A DNA stretch of 64,000 bases from Saccoglossus kowalevskii (lineage: Eukaryota; Hemichordata; Enteropneusta; Harrimaniidae): positions 632,409 to 696,408 of the forward strand of contig NW_003129855.1 of NCBI RefSeq assembly GCF_000003605.2, written 5' to 3'. The notes under the pieces were generated by a model. It saw nothing but the letters and a program-made list of their open reading frames with translations. It was not told the origin of the DNA and ran no database searches. A program made the position numbers and the translations under genes. Numbering within the stretch: position 1 is the stretch's first letter; every line of letters starts with the position of its first letter. Below, one piece after another: positions 54,361 to 64,000 of this stretch.

Positions 54361-56327
54361 AACTGATTATATATTTTTTTTTCTGTGCCGCAAAAACAAT
54401 GTTTTACTTCACAATGAACATTTGAGCAGTTTGCAATTTCAAGTAAAGTTTCAACCCAAATATCTGAAACATTTTCACAAATACGGTACTCTCCTCTCGT
54501 GGATAGTATATTAAATTTGGAATGTACACTATAAAGGTGGCATAAAGTCCAACAAACAGGAGTACCCTTTTACAGTGTGCCCTTTGAACAAGGTAAAAGA
54601 AATGTTGTTTTGAGTTGATAAACGTCATGTGATTTATTATTGTGGCTTCATAGAGCAGCAGAAACAGGTGTTGGCATTACAGGGCATGAACTTTAGGGGA
54701 GCATCAAAAGTAAATTGCATCAACGCCCAAAGAGTTTGCCATACAGATTTTTATTGTGTAAATACACCAAGGCTATTTATTTTGGCAACTTTTGCCTTGA
54801 AGGGGGTACCTTCAATAATATGAAGTTCAAACCTTAGCATTACTAAACTATATACAAGTTATTTTAGCCTTGGTATGATTTTCAAATTAGAGGATATAAA
54901 ACTGAGAAAAAAGATTAAATTTAAGAAATTAAATTTCACTGAAAAATCGACAAGCATACAGCATTACTAGACATGTATGACATACCTTCATATCAAATTT
55001 AGCAAAAATTTCATAAAAGAAATGGTTAAGAAGAAAAAAACAACAGCTGCCTGTCTGATATTTCAAATCAGATCATAAAACACAACAATGTGCATCAGTA
55101 ACTCAAAACATGATTAAAATAAAAAAACAAATTGATATGCAATTATACATATATCATTCATTCTTTTTTTCCTTCCTTCTTTTGTACTAGATTTGAACGA
55201 AGTTGTTCAGTGTCTTAAAAATTAGCATGTCCAATTTTGAAAATGCAAATGTATCAGTAAGCCCCCATATGCATGTTTCATAATATCAAGTGCAAATGAA
55301 ATTGGCCCAGGCTTGTCCAAAAGAAGGGTTTAAGGATACATTTAAGTTTTCCTGCATTTTGAGAACCCAAATGAATGTCACGCCAGACAACATGCGTAAA
55401 TGAAAAAGTAAATCTATGGTGAAAGTAAGACACATCAATAAAATAGCATGTAATAAAGATAATAGTTAATATGTGGAATTCTAAAAAGTACAAATCTGGT
55501 GTAACTACTTTGTACAAAATCGACCAGCTATGTCAGGATGAATGAGCAAGAACCAAAACTAAAGTCTTTATTTTGTAAGCATATCCGAATGGGAACTGAA
55601 AGAAGTTTTAGCCTAAGGCATAGTTCTACAAAAATGTATGCTATCCTCTCAATTCATTGTTATTCTGTAAAACACAAATCAGTGCCGAGTTAAGTTTATT
55701 AGTTTGCCACTACATTGGCCTTTTCACTACCAGACTTGTATTATCTTATATTTATCAATATTTCTGGAAATGAACCCATTTTCAGGTTTTACTCAAAACA
55801 TTTGGCTATTTTTGTCCCAACATTCTGAAGGAAAGTACAGACTATAAATGGGACTATTGTGTGATGAAAAGAGGGACCTGGTGGTGAAAAGGTTAGAAAC
55901 ATGAATGAACTGCAGACCTTTGATATTTAGATAATATACTAGTACCACAAGTTGATTTGAACAATTCACAGAGATAGTGAATGACATATAGCCCCCCTCG
56001 ATAATTTTGAGTGAACTTCATGGAACAAAACTAATTTGGCATGAATATGGAAAACACCAAAAGGCAGAAGGATGAACATTAGTATATAAACGTATTTATT
56101 ACAATTTGTACCGATCATCAGCCTTTATTCAAACATTTAATAGTAATTGGCCCAAGAGCTCAATATAAAATGGCATTGTCTACACTAATAATGCAAGCAC
56201 ATGCCTTCACACAACAGCAACTGGGACCGCCTGCTTATTCAAAATGAGACGCTTGCTGATTGGATTATGTTGAACATGCTTATTAATATTAATTAGAACT
56301 AATGATGTCACACTACCATTTTTGGAT

Positions 56328-56489
56328 TACTGTGAAATACTTCATTTTCACTATTTTCGCTGTAGGAATGATTCAGTGAAAATAAAATCCGGCAAATATA
56401 CCTTTTTCCTATATTTCACATTCAACTTGTCAAAAATCAGTGAAAAATAAATTTATAGGAAACACCCAAAAACAAAAAAGTATTTCAGT
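56328..56489 (-). mobile_element. MITE family M1, inverted and degraded copy
   Basis: Starts TACTGTGAAATACTTCATTT. The interior has TTTTTCCTATATTTCACATT as in the 29293 copy; the right terminus is degraded (AAGTATTTCAGT). Confidence 0.7.
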
Positions 56490-58050
56490 CCACCATGTGT
56501 TAACTTTTGTACTTAATTTTACAATGATTTGTCAAAATACAAGGCAATTTTTGAAGCTGACAAGCCTGTATAAAGTTAACTTCAGAAAAATTTTTTCAAG
56601 AGAAGTTAGTTAGATTTACCAAAACCTTTTAAATAAACTGATATGCAAACATTATGGCCCTTTGTATAAAATTGAAAAACAAAATTGTACATTAATAAAA
56701 TGACCCACCATGCCATGTTTGAGTTTTACAAATGGTTGAGAACACATTGACATTTTATATATTTTTTGTTGTTTTGGACAAAAAAAAACCTTCTAGCTTA
56801 ATTTATTTCCTGAAAGCCAAAAAATAATTGATATTCTATAGACCACATTTTACCTCAGCTGCATAGTTTATATGGCTTTTTAGTTTGTGTAAGTCATACC
56901 ATGGCCAGGGACTAGTACCATGTCTACATGTAGGTATGTGCTTGTGTTAATAATGTTACTAATGGAAGTTGAATGAACTTTTTGAACAGTACACAACATT
57001 GGTAGGTAAGCTAATTTGCATAATTAATGTTTAAATTGTGAAAAAATTTAGTAGGCAGGGTTACTGGATATTTTTGGCTTCACTAAGCTTTTGCATTGCA
57101 ACAATTCGTCAAGGTTACAAGATTGCTACACCAAGTATTTTGGTGGAGATCACAAGATCAGAATATGGGCACAGTGGACCCCCTTCCCCTGCCACTGTGC
57201 GACTGGATTTGGTTTACATAGTTAGAGACAGAGTAGATTTTCAATATTGCATATTGATAAAAATAGGATGCAAGCATGTTAGAATTCTTCACCATTCCAT
57301 TAAAGTACTGGCTATATCTATGTTTTAGATAAGATGCAATATGAATAAGAAATTATTTAAAAAGAAATACAGAATTATTTATATTCAATGCGTTTTTAAA
57401 ATAAGTTTTGAAAGAATGTGCTAAGTGATGAAATTGAAGTCTAAAACGAATCTATGTCAGCGAGGGGGAGGGGGGGTTGAATACATGATGCAATCACAGA
57501 CTGCAAAATAAATGACAGCAGGAATGTAGAAATTTCCCAAGAAAACAAATTCCCAATGAAGCCCACTTACGCGTGAATTAGATTTATTCACCACACAATC
57601 CAGAAATACTATTCACTCTGGGGCTAAAAATTTAAATAATTAGATCATTAGTATGAAATTATATCTGGCTCAAAATTTCGACCCTACTCTAGACGATATT
57701 TTCTTGACGAAATACGTACAGATTAGAAAAGGGGGGGGGGGGGTTAGTGTAAAACATAAGTGGTTAAATTTGGCAAACATATGGTGAAAAGCTTGGAAAC
57801 AATTCAACGTATACTACGGCTATGGATACGATTTTATATATGGCGCGTAAACGGTCTTGACTACTGTTTACAAGTCTATTGTTTACACTGTACACGCGGG
57901 CCAGGCCGTATCAGAATCAAACACGAAAATGCGAGATACTCTGCATAAATGTGTCAGACAAATCGTGGTTAAGAGATTTACTGTCACACAATCAAATGTC
58001 TTAATATTCTATTAATGATGGCAAGCTTGGTGAATTGTTTTTATTTCGTA

Positions 58051-58062
58051 TTTGGCGCCAAA
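58051..58062. promoter_or_regulatory. TTTGGCGCCAAA, palindromic E2F-type site
   Basis: A perfect 12-base palindrome matching the E2F consensus on both strands (TTTGGCGC). It is isolated in AT-rich sequence about 340 bases from the candidate exon at 58396. Function not shown by sequence. Confidence 0.4.
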
Positions 58063-58395
58063 TTCGTTTGTTTACGTGATGGACCGGAGATTTAACAATA
58101 AACAGAATGACAACAAAACAAAAAACAAAGCGTTTTTTTTTTTGTTATAGAACGTTTCCCACGTAAAAATATTGGTGTGCAGATACATTAAACAACTAGT
58201 ACATTTATGTGTGTGCTTATTATATGATTCATATTAATAAACGACACGAGATTCACGGCATATTTCGGATTGCCGCCGTGTAACCTTAGTCAGAAGTTCA
58301 GTATGTTATTGGTCGCGAAGCTCTCCTATCATGATAATATACAATTTACAAATGCGATTTTGAGCAAAACATTAAAATACACGACGCAAACTTAC

Positions 58396-58621
58396 CTATT
58401 TACTTGTGTAAGTCAACAACTGTTTTTCGGAAGGTCTAGCGTTTAGAGTGATAAAAACTACTGTCTTCCTAGCGTTCAGGTGATGCAATACTACTTCGTT
58501 ACCATACAGCACATGCTCGTGAAGTCCAGCATAATTGTTCACGTGAACAGATAGTGGAGCGTAGCGTGTTATTGCACGAACATGAATGAACGGGTCTTGG
58601 CCACGAGTGTGGGGGACAAAA
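58396..58621 (-). other. Candidate exon with open frame, possibly 5' leader of the sialyltransferase gene
   Basis: Minus strand: strong acceptor (T-rich, ATTTGTTTCAG|GTTTTG) at 58622 and strong donor (AAATAG|GTAAGT). One frame is open from the acceptor to a TAG at the last codon, about 74 codons with balanced, coding-like codon use (it includes RYAPLSVHVNNYAGLHEHV and NARKTVVFITLNARPSEKQ). It has no ATG, so it needs an upstream exon if translated. Either it is a non-coding leader exon joined to 53758, or the terminal exon of an unrecognised gene. The product is not recognised. Confidence 0.5.
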
Positions 58622-58849
58622 CCTGAAACAAATTATACAAAAATATAGATTTTAAACATTTGAAAGAAATTTTTCGCTAAAGTATACTTTAGCTAAATAT
58701 GAAATGGCATGTTGCTTATTTTTACAGCGTAGATTATGAAAATGTAGTATGTTTTCTAATCTCGCTCGCAGGGACGAACGGGACAACCCCCCGCCATACA
58801 TCCACAAAATAATGGTAGTACCTTATTAACATAAACCAAGGTAAACACG

Positions 58850-58970
58850 AGGACAACCAATGGCAGGCATGCAGTAAGCGCGGGACAGGAATTTCCTCCC
58901 ACACTCCGCCCACGCATCTTATTGGTAAATGTCAATGTATCACGCGTACAAATAATGGCAGCCAAGATAC
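58850..58970 (-). promoter_or_regulatory. Candidate promoter for the sialyltransferase transcript
   Basis: Within 120 bases the minus strand shows a CCAAT box (CCAATAAG), a GC box (GGGCGGAG) and an inverted CCAAT (CCATTGGTTG) in GC-richer sequence. It lies just upstream, in gene orientation, of the candidate exon at 58396-58621. A donor-like AATAAG|GTACTA is at 58822. Confidence 0.4.
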
Positions 58971-59717
58971 GTGTAGACTAAAAGTAAAAGCGATTATGCT
59001 TACAAAATATAAAGCACGGTTTCTAAATTCTTCACGTACTAAGGTAAAAAAAAATTCTCATATCAACGTGCAATTGAAACATCTGACATTCTATTTTTTC
59101 ACTGCTAATACAAAAAGTAAAAGCACTTCGCAAACCGGACAAAAAGGCAAGAATGTGCTCTGGCATCTGCAGTGTCATCAACGGAGCCCAGTGCAGAACA
59201 CCACTAGAAAGCATTATTTCCTCTTTTCGTAATTTATCCTGTGACTTTTCGTAACTTTTTTCGTGACGGCCACAAACGAAAAAATTTACTATTTCGAGTG
59301 TTGGCTAAAACATATGAACTTACCGTGACATCGACACTGACGAACACCTTTTTATTTTCACTGAATTCAAGTTCATTTTAGCCCGATTTTTGTTACAAAA
59401 ATGTCAGTATGAAATCTCCAAAAACTTGTTTCCAATCGAATTTTCCATCATGCCTCTAACATGACATGAAACCAAGCCGGGAAAAAGTCATGACAATAGA
59501 GTAAATCTAGCGGAACTAACGTAGGTTCTACAATTACATCGTATTACACCATTCCTCTGGTACTGTAAAGTGATGAAATAAATTTCCCGTGGAGGGTTCA
59601 AGAAAAAAATAGTTCTGGTGTCTGATTATTGATCCGGATCCGGTATAATGTACAGTATGTCCTAGGTTATTGCAACTATGCTCGAATGAATATATTATGT
59701 TATAAATACATCTGGCT

Positions 59718-59786
59718 TCGTGCCAGCAGTGAGCTCCTCGCTCGACGCTCGCTCTCTCCGATCCGACCCGGCGACCGACGCACGAC
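59718..59786. promoter_or_regulatory. CpG-dense patch
   Basis: About eleven CpG dinucleotides in under 70 bases, in otherwise AT-rich, CpG-poor sequence. It could mark a transcription start for an unannotated transcript, but no gene is linked to it. Confidence 0.3.
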
Positions 59787-60025
59787 CCTTTACTAATATA
59801 TTGTACTGACACAAAAACAGCAATACTTTTACCATCAACAAATATATTGACGGAATCAGCGGTGACCGAGTCAACGTACTTTGCCCTTTTTTTCTACATT
59901 TATTATAATTTTTCACTGTAAAGGAGTCTACATTATGGGGGAAATTCTGTACGGCATGTTTGACGGACATGTGATCAAATAAAACAACGCATGTTCAGTT
60001 TAATAAGCGGCACGAATGTAATAAT

Positions 60026-60028
<3 letters not shown>

Positions 60029-60117
<89 letters not shown>
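60029..60117. repeat. (TA)n microsatellite
   Basis: About 43 consecutive TA units after a short (ATA)n run. Likely polymorphic. Confidence 0.98.
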
Positions 60118-60119
<2 letters not shown>

Positions 60120-60619
60120 CAATTATGTCCATGATTAGATGGATTTCTTAGAGTATTGCATTTTCATATCACGAATTGAACCCGTGCCAGTGAGCAACGG
60201 CAGCGTGGAGTGTCATTGATTCTCCCACGTGATCAAAACGTCATATACGACGTCATCATTGACTGACATCGCGAATGTATGGACATCTAATTTACTTATT
60301 ATTGTGTGTCTTGGTTTGAGCATCATGGGGACTAATAATTTTGGGAGAATTTTGATCACACATGCAACTAACGGCTACCAATTGAGAGTAATGTTATTAT
60401 TGGAACATTAGAATAGTTATCGGCAGAGCATATGTACATTGCTTCCAAGCCGCTACATCGTGAGGATATCGATGATCATATGTACGTTTCCTTCACGCCT
60501 GCGACACGTGTACTAGAACTCTGACCGTGTAACGTCGCTTTTTCTTTTTGACAAATCAAACACCCTACTTTGGTGTATGTGTGTGATTATAATCTGAGTC
60601 AGGTATTTGCTCTAGTAGT

Positions 60620-60878
60620 TTAATTATTGGTTTCGATTTCAAGTCTATGTCCCGCCTTGGCTGGCGGTTCAACCATAGACTCAATCGAATCTAAGTTGTT
60701 TAATATATGACCGTCGGTGTGCGCTTCAAGCCACTTGTACCGGTTATGCGGCAGAGACTTATCCGTTTTTATAGAGGAATGCAATTTTTCAGTTGTTTCA
60801 TTGCTTAGCCATTCTAAAAATACGTCATAGCCATAGGAACGGGTCATAATCGCGCAATTGTTAGCGTCGCGATTGATC
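60620..60878 (-). CDS. Possible terminal coding exon of an unrecognised gene
   Basis: The minus-strand frame is open for about 94 codons (to 60901) and ends in TAA at 60620. Codon third positions are balanced, with many C/G endings unlike the AT-rich surroundings, and the composition is protein-like (for example MTRSYGYDVFLEWLSNE, and MVEPPAKAGHRLEIETNN at the end). A possible acceptor CTACTTCAG|GATCAA would start it at 60878; an in-frame ATG is at 60847. I do not recognise the protein and found no partner exons in the window, so this may be a last exon, a pseudogene remnant or chance. Confidence 0.3.
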
Positions 60879-61592
60879 CTGAAGTAGCCAGTGTGCGCAG
60901 TTTAATTTTCGTAGACATATGATGCTGATTCATTGAGTAAAATATCCAGTCTGAGATTGTTAAATAATATTTGAAATATAATATTGCAAATAATGCACCA
61001 AATGAGGCATCGTAGAGATATAAATGGAAGCAGCAATTCAGAAATTCTATTAGTGTTGATCTGGGAAATGAAAGGTAAGTATGTTTACATTCGTGGGAGA
61101 ACACTGTTCTCGGGCGAGATGAAAACACACGACACATGGGGGAAATAGCACACAAAATTAATAAAACATTAATATCTTTATTATACAAACATATGCTAAC
61201 AAATAATGTTGCCATGTGTAGTAAACACAGTCAGTCGACTGAAATCGGTGAAAACCATCCGTTGGCCAAATGTTTACAAATTGCTATGTTTAGAGTAGTT
61301 ATTTTCAACATAATATTCAGGTAGAAGCCTACTTATAAATGCACATATTAACCAGAATTTATTCATTTTGCAATAAATTGTGCTCCCAGGCAATATAAGG
61401 ATATTCAAAAAAAGATGTGGAATCATCAGCCTAATTTTCGTGAAAAATGATGGTTGTATTTTAGTGGATAGTGGCCATTTTGTCGGTATTATAACGCTTT
61501 TATCATGATCATATAGGTTCCTATAGCAGAGATATTATGCCATATCTAAAATTGTAGCCTGAAGTTAGTGACATAAACTGAATAAAATGATA

Positions 61593-61758
61593 TATTGTGA
61601 ATGATGGGTACGTGTGTTGTTCTGAATTATTTCAAAAATTCTCAAGTTGATTGATCCAAAAAATAACGATTTTAATATTGTGAATGATGGGTACGTTTTG
61701 TTGTTCTGAATTATTTCAAAAATCTTCAAGTTGATTGATCTTTAAATAGCGATTTTTG
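61593..61758. repeat. 83-base tandem duplication
   Basis: Two adjacent units (61593-61675, 61676-61758), each starting TATTGTGAATGATGGGTACG and containing GTTGTTCTGAATTATTTCAA, with a few differences. Confidence 0.92.
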
Positions 61759-62414
61759 AAAAATACTAGGACAAGGTTCTCAAAATACGCCACAGTAACA
61801 CACAAAAAAGCTAGTTCATGGTGTCATGGGACAATAGCTTCACAATTTTAATACGAAACCAATGAACAATACCATGCGATTTATGGCCAACTTTTTCAAA
61901 TATTATGAGTAGGCTTTATTATTAATAAACTCTTTAAAACTAGATACTTTAAATAATAAAAACAGATATATAATATGTCACGAGCCTAAAATGTTACATA
62001 TGTCATTAAATCATAACCATAACAACAATTGTAAAAGCGTTCCAATACTGATAAAAAGGTCACCATTCATTAAAAAATATAAACCATCATTTTCTCGAAA
62101 AAAATGTCCCCCCCCCCGTAAACATTTTTACGTACATTGAACGGGAGTACGATTTATTTATTTTTATTTCTGAGTGGACTTCACGTTAATATATATGTTA
62201 TCTCAGAATACACTCAGGCTAATTGTGGTTAATTTTCTTCTTCGTAAAATTGTGACTGTTGTGTAAGGAATCGTGAAAAAAATAACACTAAAGACAGTGT
62301 TTATTGTGGCATTGCTGACATAGTTTGATGTCAATATATGATTATTGATGATAAAATCTTAGGCTATTAGATCTGTAAACACGTCGCCAAGTATAGGTAC
62401 AGGGGCACTTCGAA

Positions 62415-62493
62415 CACGTGACATATAGGCACTGGATCACCACATTATCACGTGCAGGAACAAGGCTGGAAACAAGGTCGATGAGACCACGTG
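62415..62493. promoter_or_regulatory. Cluster of three CACGTG E-boxes
   Basis: CACGTG at 62415-62420, 62449-62454 and 62488-62493 within 79 bases. The hexamer is rare elsewhere in the window. No adjacent gene was found. Confidence 0.4.
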
Positions 62494-62533
62494 GCCACAT
62501 AGAAACAGCCTGAGGACACATGGGCGTGCCTGG

Positions 62534-62585
62534 GTTCTATCATGGAGGTAGAAAAGAGATCCCTTTTCTACCTTCACGGTTCTAT
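62534..62585. mobile_element. Miniature palindromic insertion, copy 1
   Basis: A 38-base foldback (arms CATGGAGGTAGAAAAG and CTTTTCTACCTTCACG, 14 of 16 pairing, 6-base loop) is flanked on both sides by the 7-base direct repeat GTTCTAT (62534-62540, 62579-62585). The structure is the same as at 63500-63545. Confidence 0.75.
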
Positions 62586-62612
62586 GTAGGACAGCTGTGC
62601 TTAGAAATCATA

Positions 62613-62820
62613 TACTACAATATACTTCATTTTAGCTGGAATTCATTTTGAAATTCGCTGAATACACTTTTTGGTTGTTTTGTGTGGAATTTATTTTCAC
62701 TAATTTTTGATGGGTTGAATTTAAAATATAGGAAAAAAGATATACTAGTATTCGCTGGATTTGATTTTCACTAAATCATTCCTTCGGCAAAAATAGCGAA
62801 AATAAAGTATTCTACAGTTA
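62613..62820 (+). mobile_element. MITE family M1, rightmost copy
   Basis: About 208 bases with termini TACTACAATATACTTCATTT and AAATAAAGTATTCTACAGTT. Interior segments GTGTGGAATTTATTTTCAC and AAATATAGGAAAAAAG as in other copies. Confidence 0.85.
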
Positions 62821-63499
62821 TATTGAAACTCGGATTTCATTCGCGAAATTTTGACTTTTTGGCTTTCATGGCAAATATTGCAAATACTTGCACGGAATTG
62901 CGTTTCTAATTTTTTTTAAAAATAATTATCTCGAAATTCTGACATTAAATCCTTCAATTTGGAGTTTTAAATCTGTCGATGTCACAACAAATCGACTTTA
63001 TAACAAAAAAAAATGCCAACCAGAAAGGAGGACACTGGTGAGTCAATAGTAGTTTTCCAGTCTTTGGTTAAAAGCATTTTTTTCGGGCGGGTAGTAAGAA
63101 TAATGAGAGGGATTCAAAGTTCAGCGCCATGAATAAAACCATGGCATTTTGAGCATATAATTGATCTGGAGCACGATGATCGTGAAATATGAATTACTAG
63201 GGCTTTTTATATTCAGCGATACGAAAACGAAAATATAGCGCGGGTTCAATGGTGTTGCCTACCTATACACCGGTGGGAAAACACCACGGCATAAAGAGGG
63301 TGTTGTGAGGAAGTAGGCTGAAACAACTTCTAGATACCCCCTGGTATTAGCTATACTAATTATACATAATTAAAGTACTAGGCAAAGTCTACACAATTTC
63401 CCACCCACAAATCATACTCTAATTTCCATCATCTGTTGACACTGGCCAGGACCACACCTGCCTTACGATTTTGAATTCAATTGACCATATATTATTTTG

Positions 63500-63545
63500 G
63501 TTTTATCATGGAGGTAATAAGTTCTTATTACCTCCATGGTTTTAT
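63500..63545. mobile_element. Miniature palindromic insertion, copy 2
   Basis: A perfect 15-base stem (CATGGAGGTAATAAG with CTTATTACCTCCATG, 2-base loop) is flanked by the 7-base direct repeat GTTTTAT (63500-63506 and 63539-63545). It shares CATGGAGGTA stem ends with copy 1. Confidence 0.8.
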
Positions 63546-63572
63546 ATACTCTCTCATGGAGACGTTTGTTAA

Positions 63573-64000
63573 GCCACTATTTTGGTATTTGCCACTATTT
63601 TGGTACCGTGTCAATAATGAGCGACCTAGGAGGTGGCAGTAAAGCCCATTGAATACTACTAATGAGCAAGCGGACAATAACTACTTCGACAATAAAGACC
63701 GCCACTAGTAACAAAAATACCTGCAGCTTGTTTGGACATTGGTGGATTGTAAAAGTATCAACGTTTAGCATGAAAATAAAATAAATTGAAGGTGTGTACC
63801 AAATTAAATGTTTCTTGAAAATGGATTTGATGACAAAAATTCTTTAACAGTAAAATTGCACACAAATTATACTTTACTACAGGGATGGTACCAAAATAGT
63901 AGCACATATAATTTAGTTGTCGGGACTGTTATACTTCACTATAGGGATGGTACCAAAATAGTGGCACATATAATTTAATTGGCGGGAACTGCTATACTTC
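63573..64000. repeat. Foldback region with 62-base tandem repeats, running off the window
   Basis: Right side: tandem units at 63867-63928 and 63929-63991, plus the start of a third at the window edge, each with GGGATGGTACCAAAATAGT. Left side: two inverted cores GCCACTATTTTGGTA (63573 and 63592). The arrangement resembles an element with long inverted, internally repeated ends. The right end is beyond the window. Confidence 0.75.

Larger units (their letters stand above)
53759..58395 (-). other. Probable 5' intron of the sialyltransferase gene
   Basis: AT-rich region between the acceptor at 53758 and the strong donor at 58396. It holds two M1 MITEs (54186-54360 and 56328-56489). No protein-coding exon was recognised. 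A palindromic E2F-like site lies at 58051. Confidence 0.55.

Noticed and set aside
58756-58965. 69-residue minus-strand open frame with a hydrophobic segment
   Set aside because: It overlaps CCAAT and GC boxes and looks like a promoter. Joining it to the 58396-58621 exon through the donor-like site at 58822 gives an early stop in the resulting phase.
60844-61215. 123-residue minus-strand open frame
   Set aside because: Its composition follows the AT-rich background and it overlaps the more coding-like 60620-60878 frame in another phase.
1-64000. tRNA, rRNA or bacterial-type operons
   Set aside because: No cloverleaf with A/B-box sequences, no rRNA core motifs and no closely packed prokaryotic genes were found by eye; a tRNAscan-SE and Rfam run would be decisive.

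Overview
This is an AT-rich, intron-rich animal nuclear window with small exons, GT-AG splice sites, many MITE-like repeats, microsatellites and a 768-base run of N. It is not prokaryotic. Three orthologues of known animal genes can be assembled exon by exon with consistent splice phases. The presence of an ST6GalNAc-family sialyltransferase points to a deuterostome; the repeat style suggests a marine invertebrate such as a hemichordate, amphioxus or echinoderm. The species cannot be fixed from sequence alone.

Layout. Bases 1-6800 are intergenic and hold a dispersed repeat family with poly-C tracts, including a large inverted repeat. Bases 6888-37126 (minus strand) are a complete folliculin (FLCN) gene: 8 coding exons, 583 residues, 30 kb, mostly introns packed with MITEs, minisatellites and the assembly gap. 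Bases 37127-37844 are a 718-base divergent promoter region with a TCACGTGA E-box and CCAAT boxes. Bases 37845-47069 (plus strand) are a complete CCP110 (CP110 centriolar capping protein) gene: 12 coding exons, 1023 residues. Bases 51197-53735 (minus strand) are the 5 coding exons (349 residues) of a Golgi ST6GalNAc-type sialyltransferase, convergent with CCP110. Its 5' non-coding exons probably lie at about 58.4-59.0 kb. Bases 59-64 kb contain no recognised gene. They hold two exon-like open segments of unknown identity, an E-box cluster, a (TA)n tract and several foldback and tandem repeats.

How the genes relate. FLCN (Rag-GTPase/mTORC1 and TFEB/TFE3 control, also reported at the primary cilium) and CCP110 (suppressor of ciliogenesis at the mother centriole) are head to head and probably share a bidirectional promoter. 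The sialyltransferase is functionally unrelated (glycolipid/O-glycan sialylation). I found no clear new multi-gene system. The most interesting unexplained items are the two tiny palindromic insertions with 7-base target duplications, the exon-like segments at 58.4 and 60.7 kb, the CRE-like minisatellite, and the MITE family that carries splice-acceptor-like ends. All exon calls were made by eye from splice consensus plus remembered family sequences; no database search was run.
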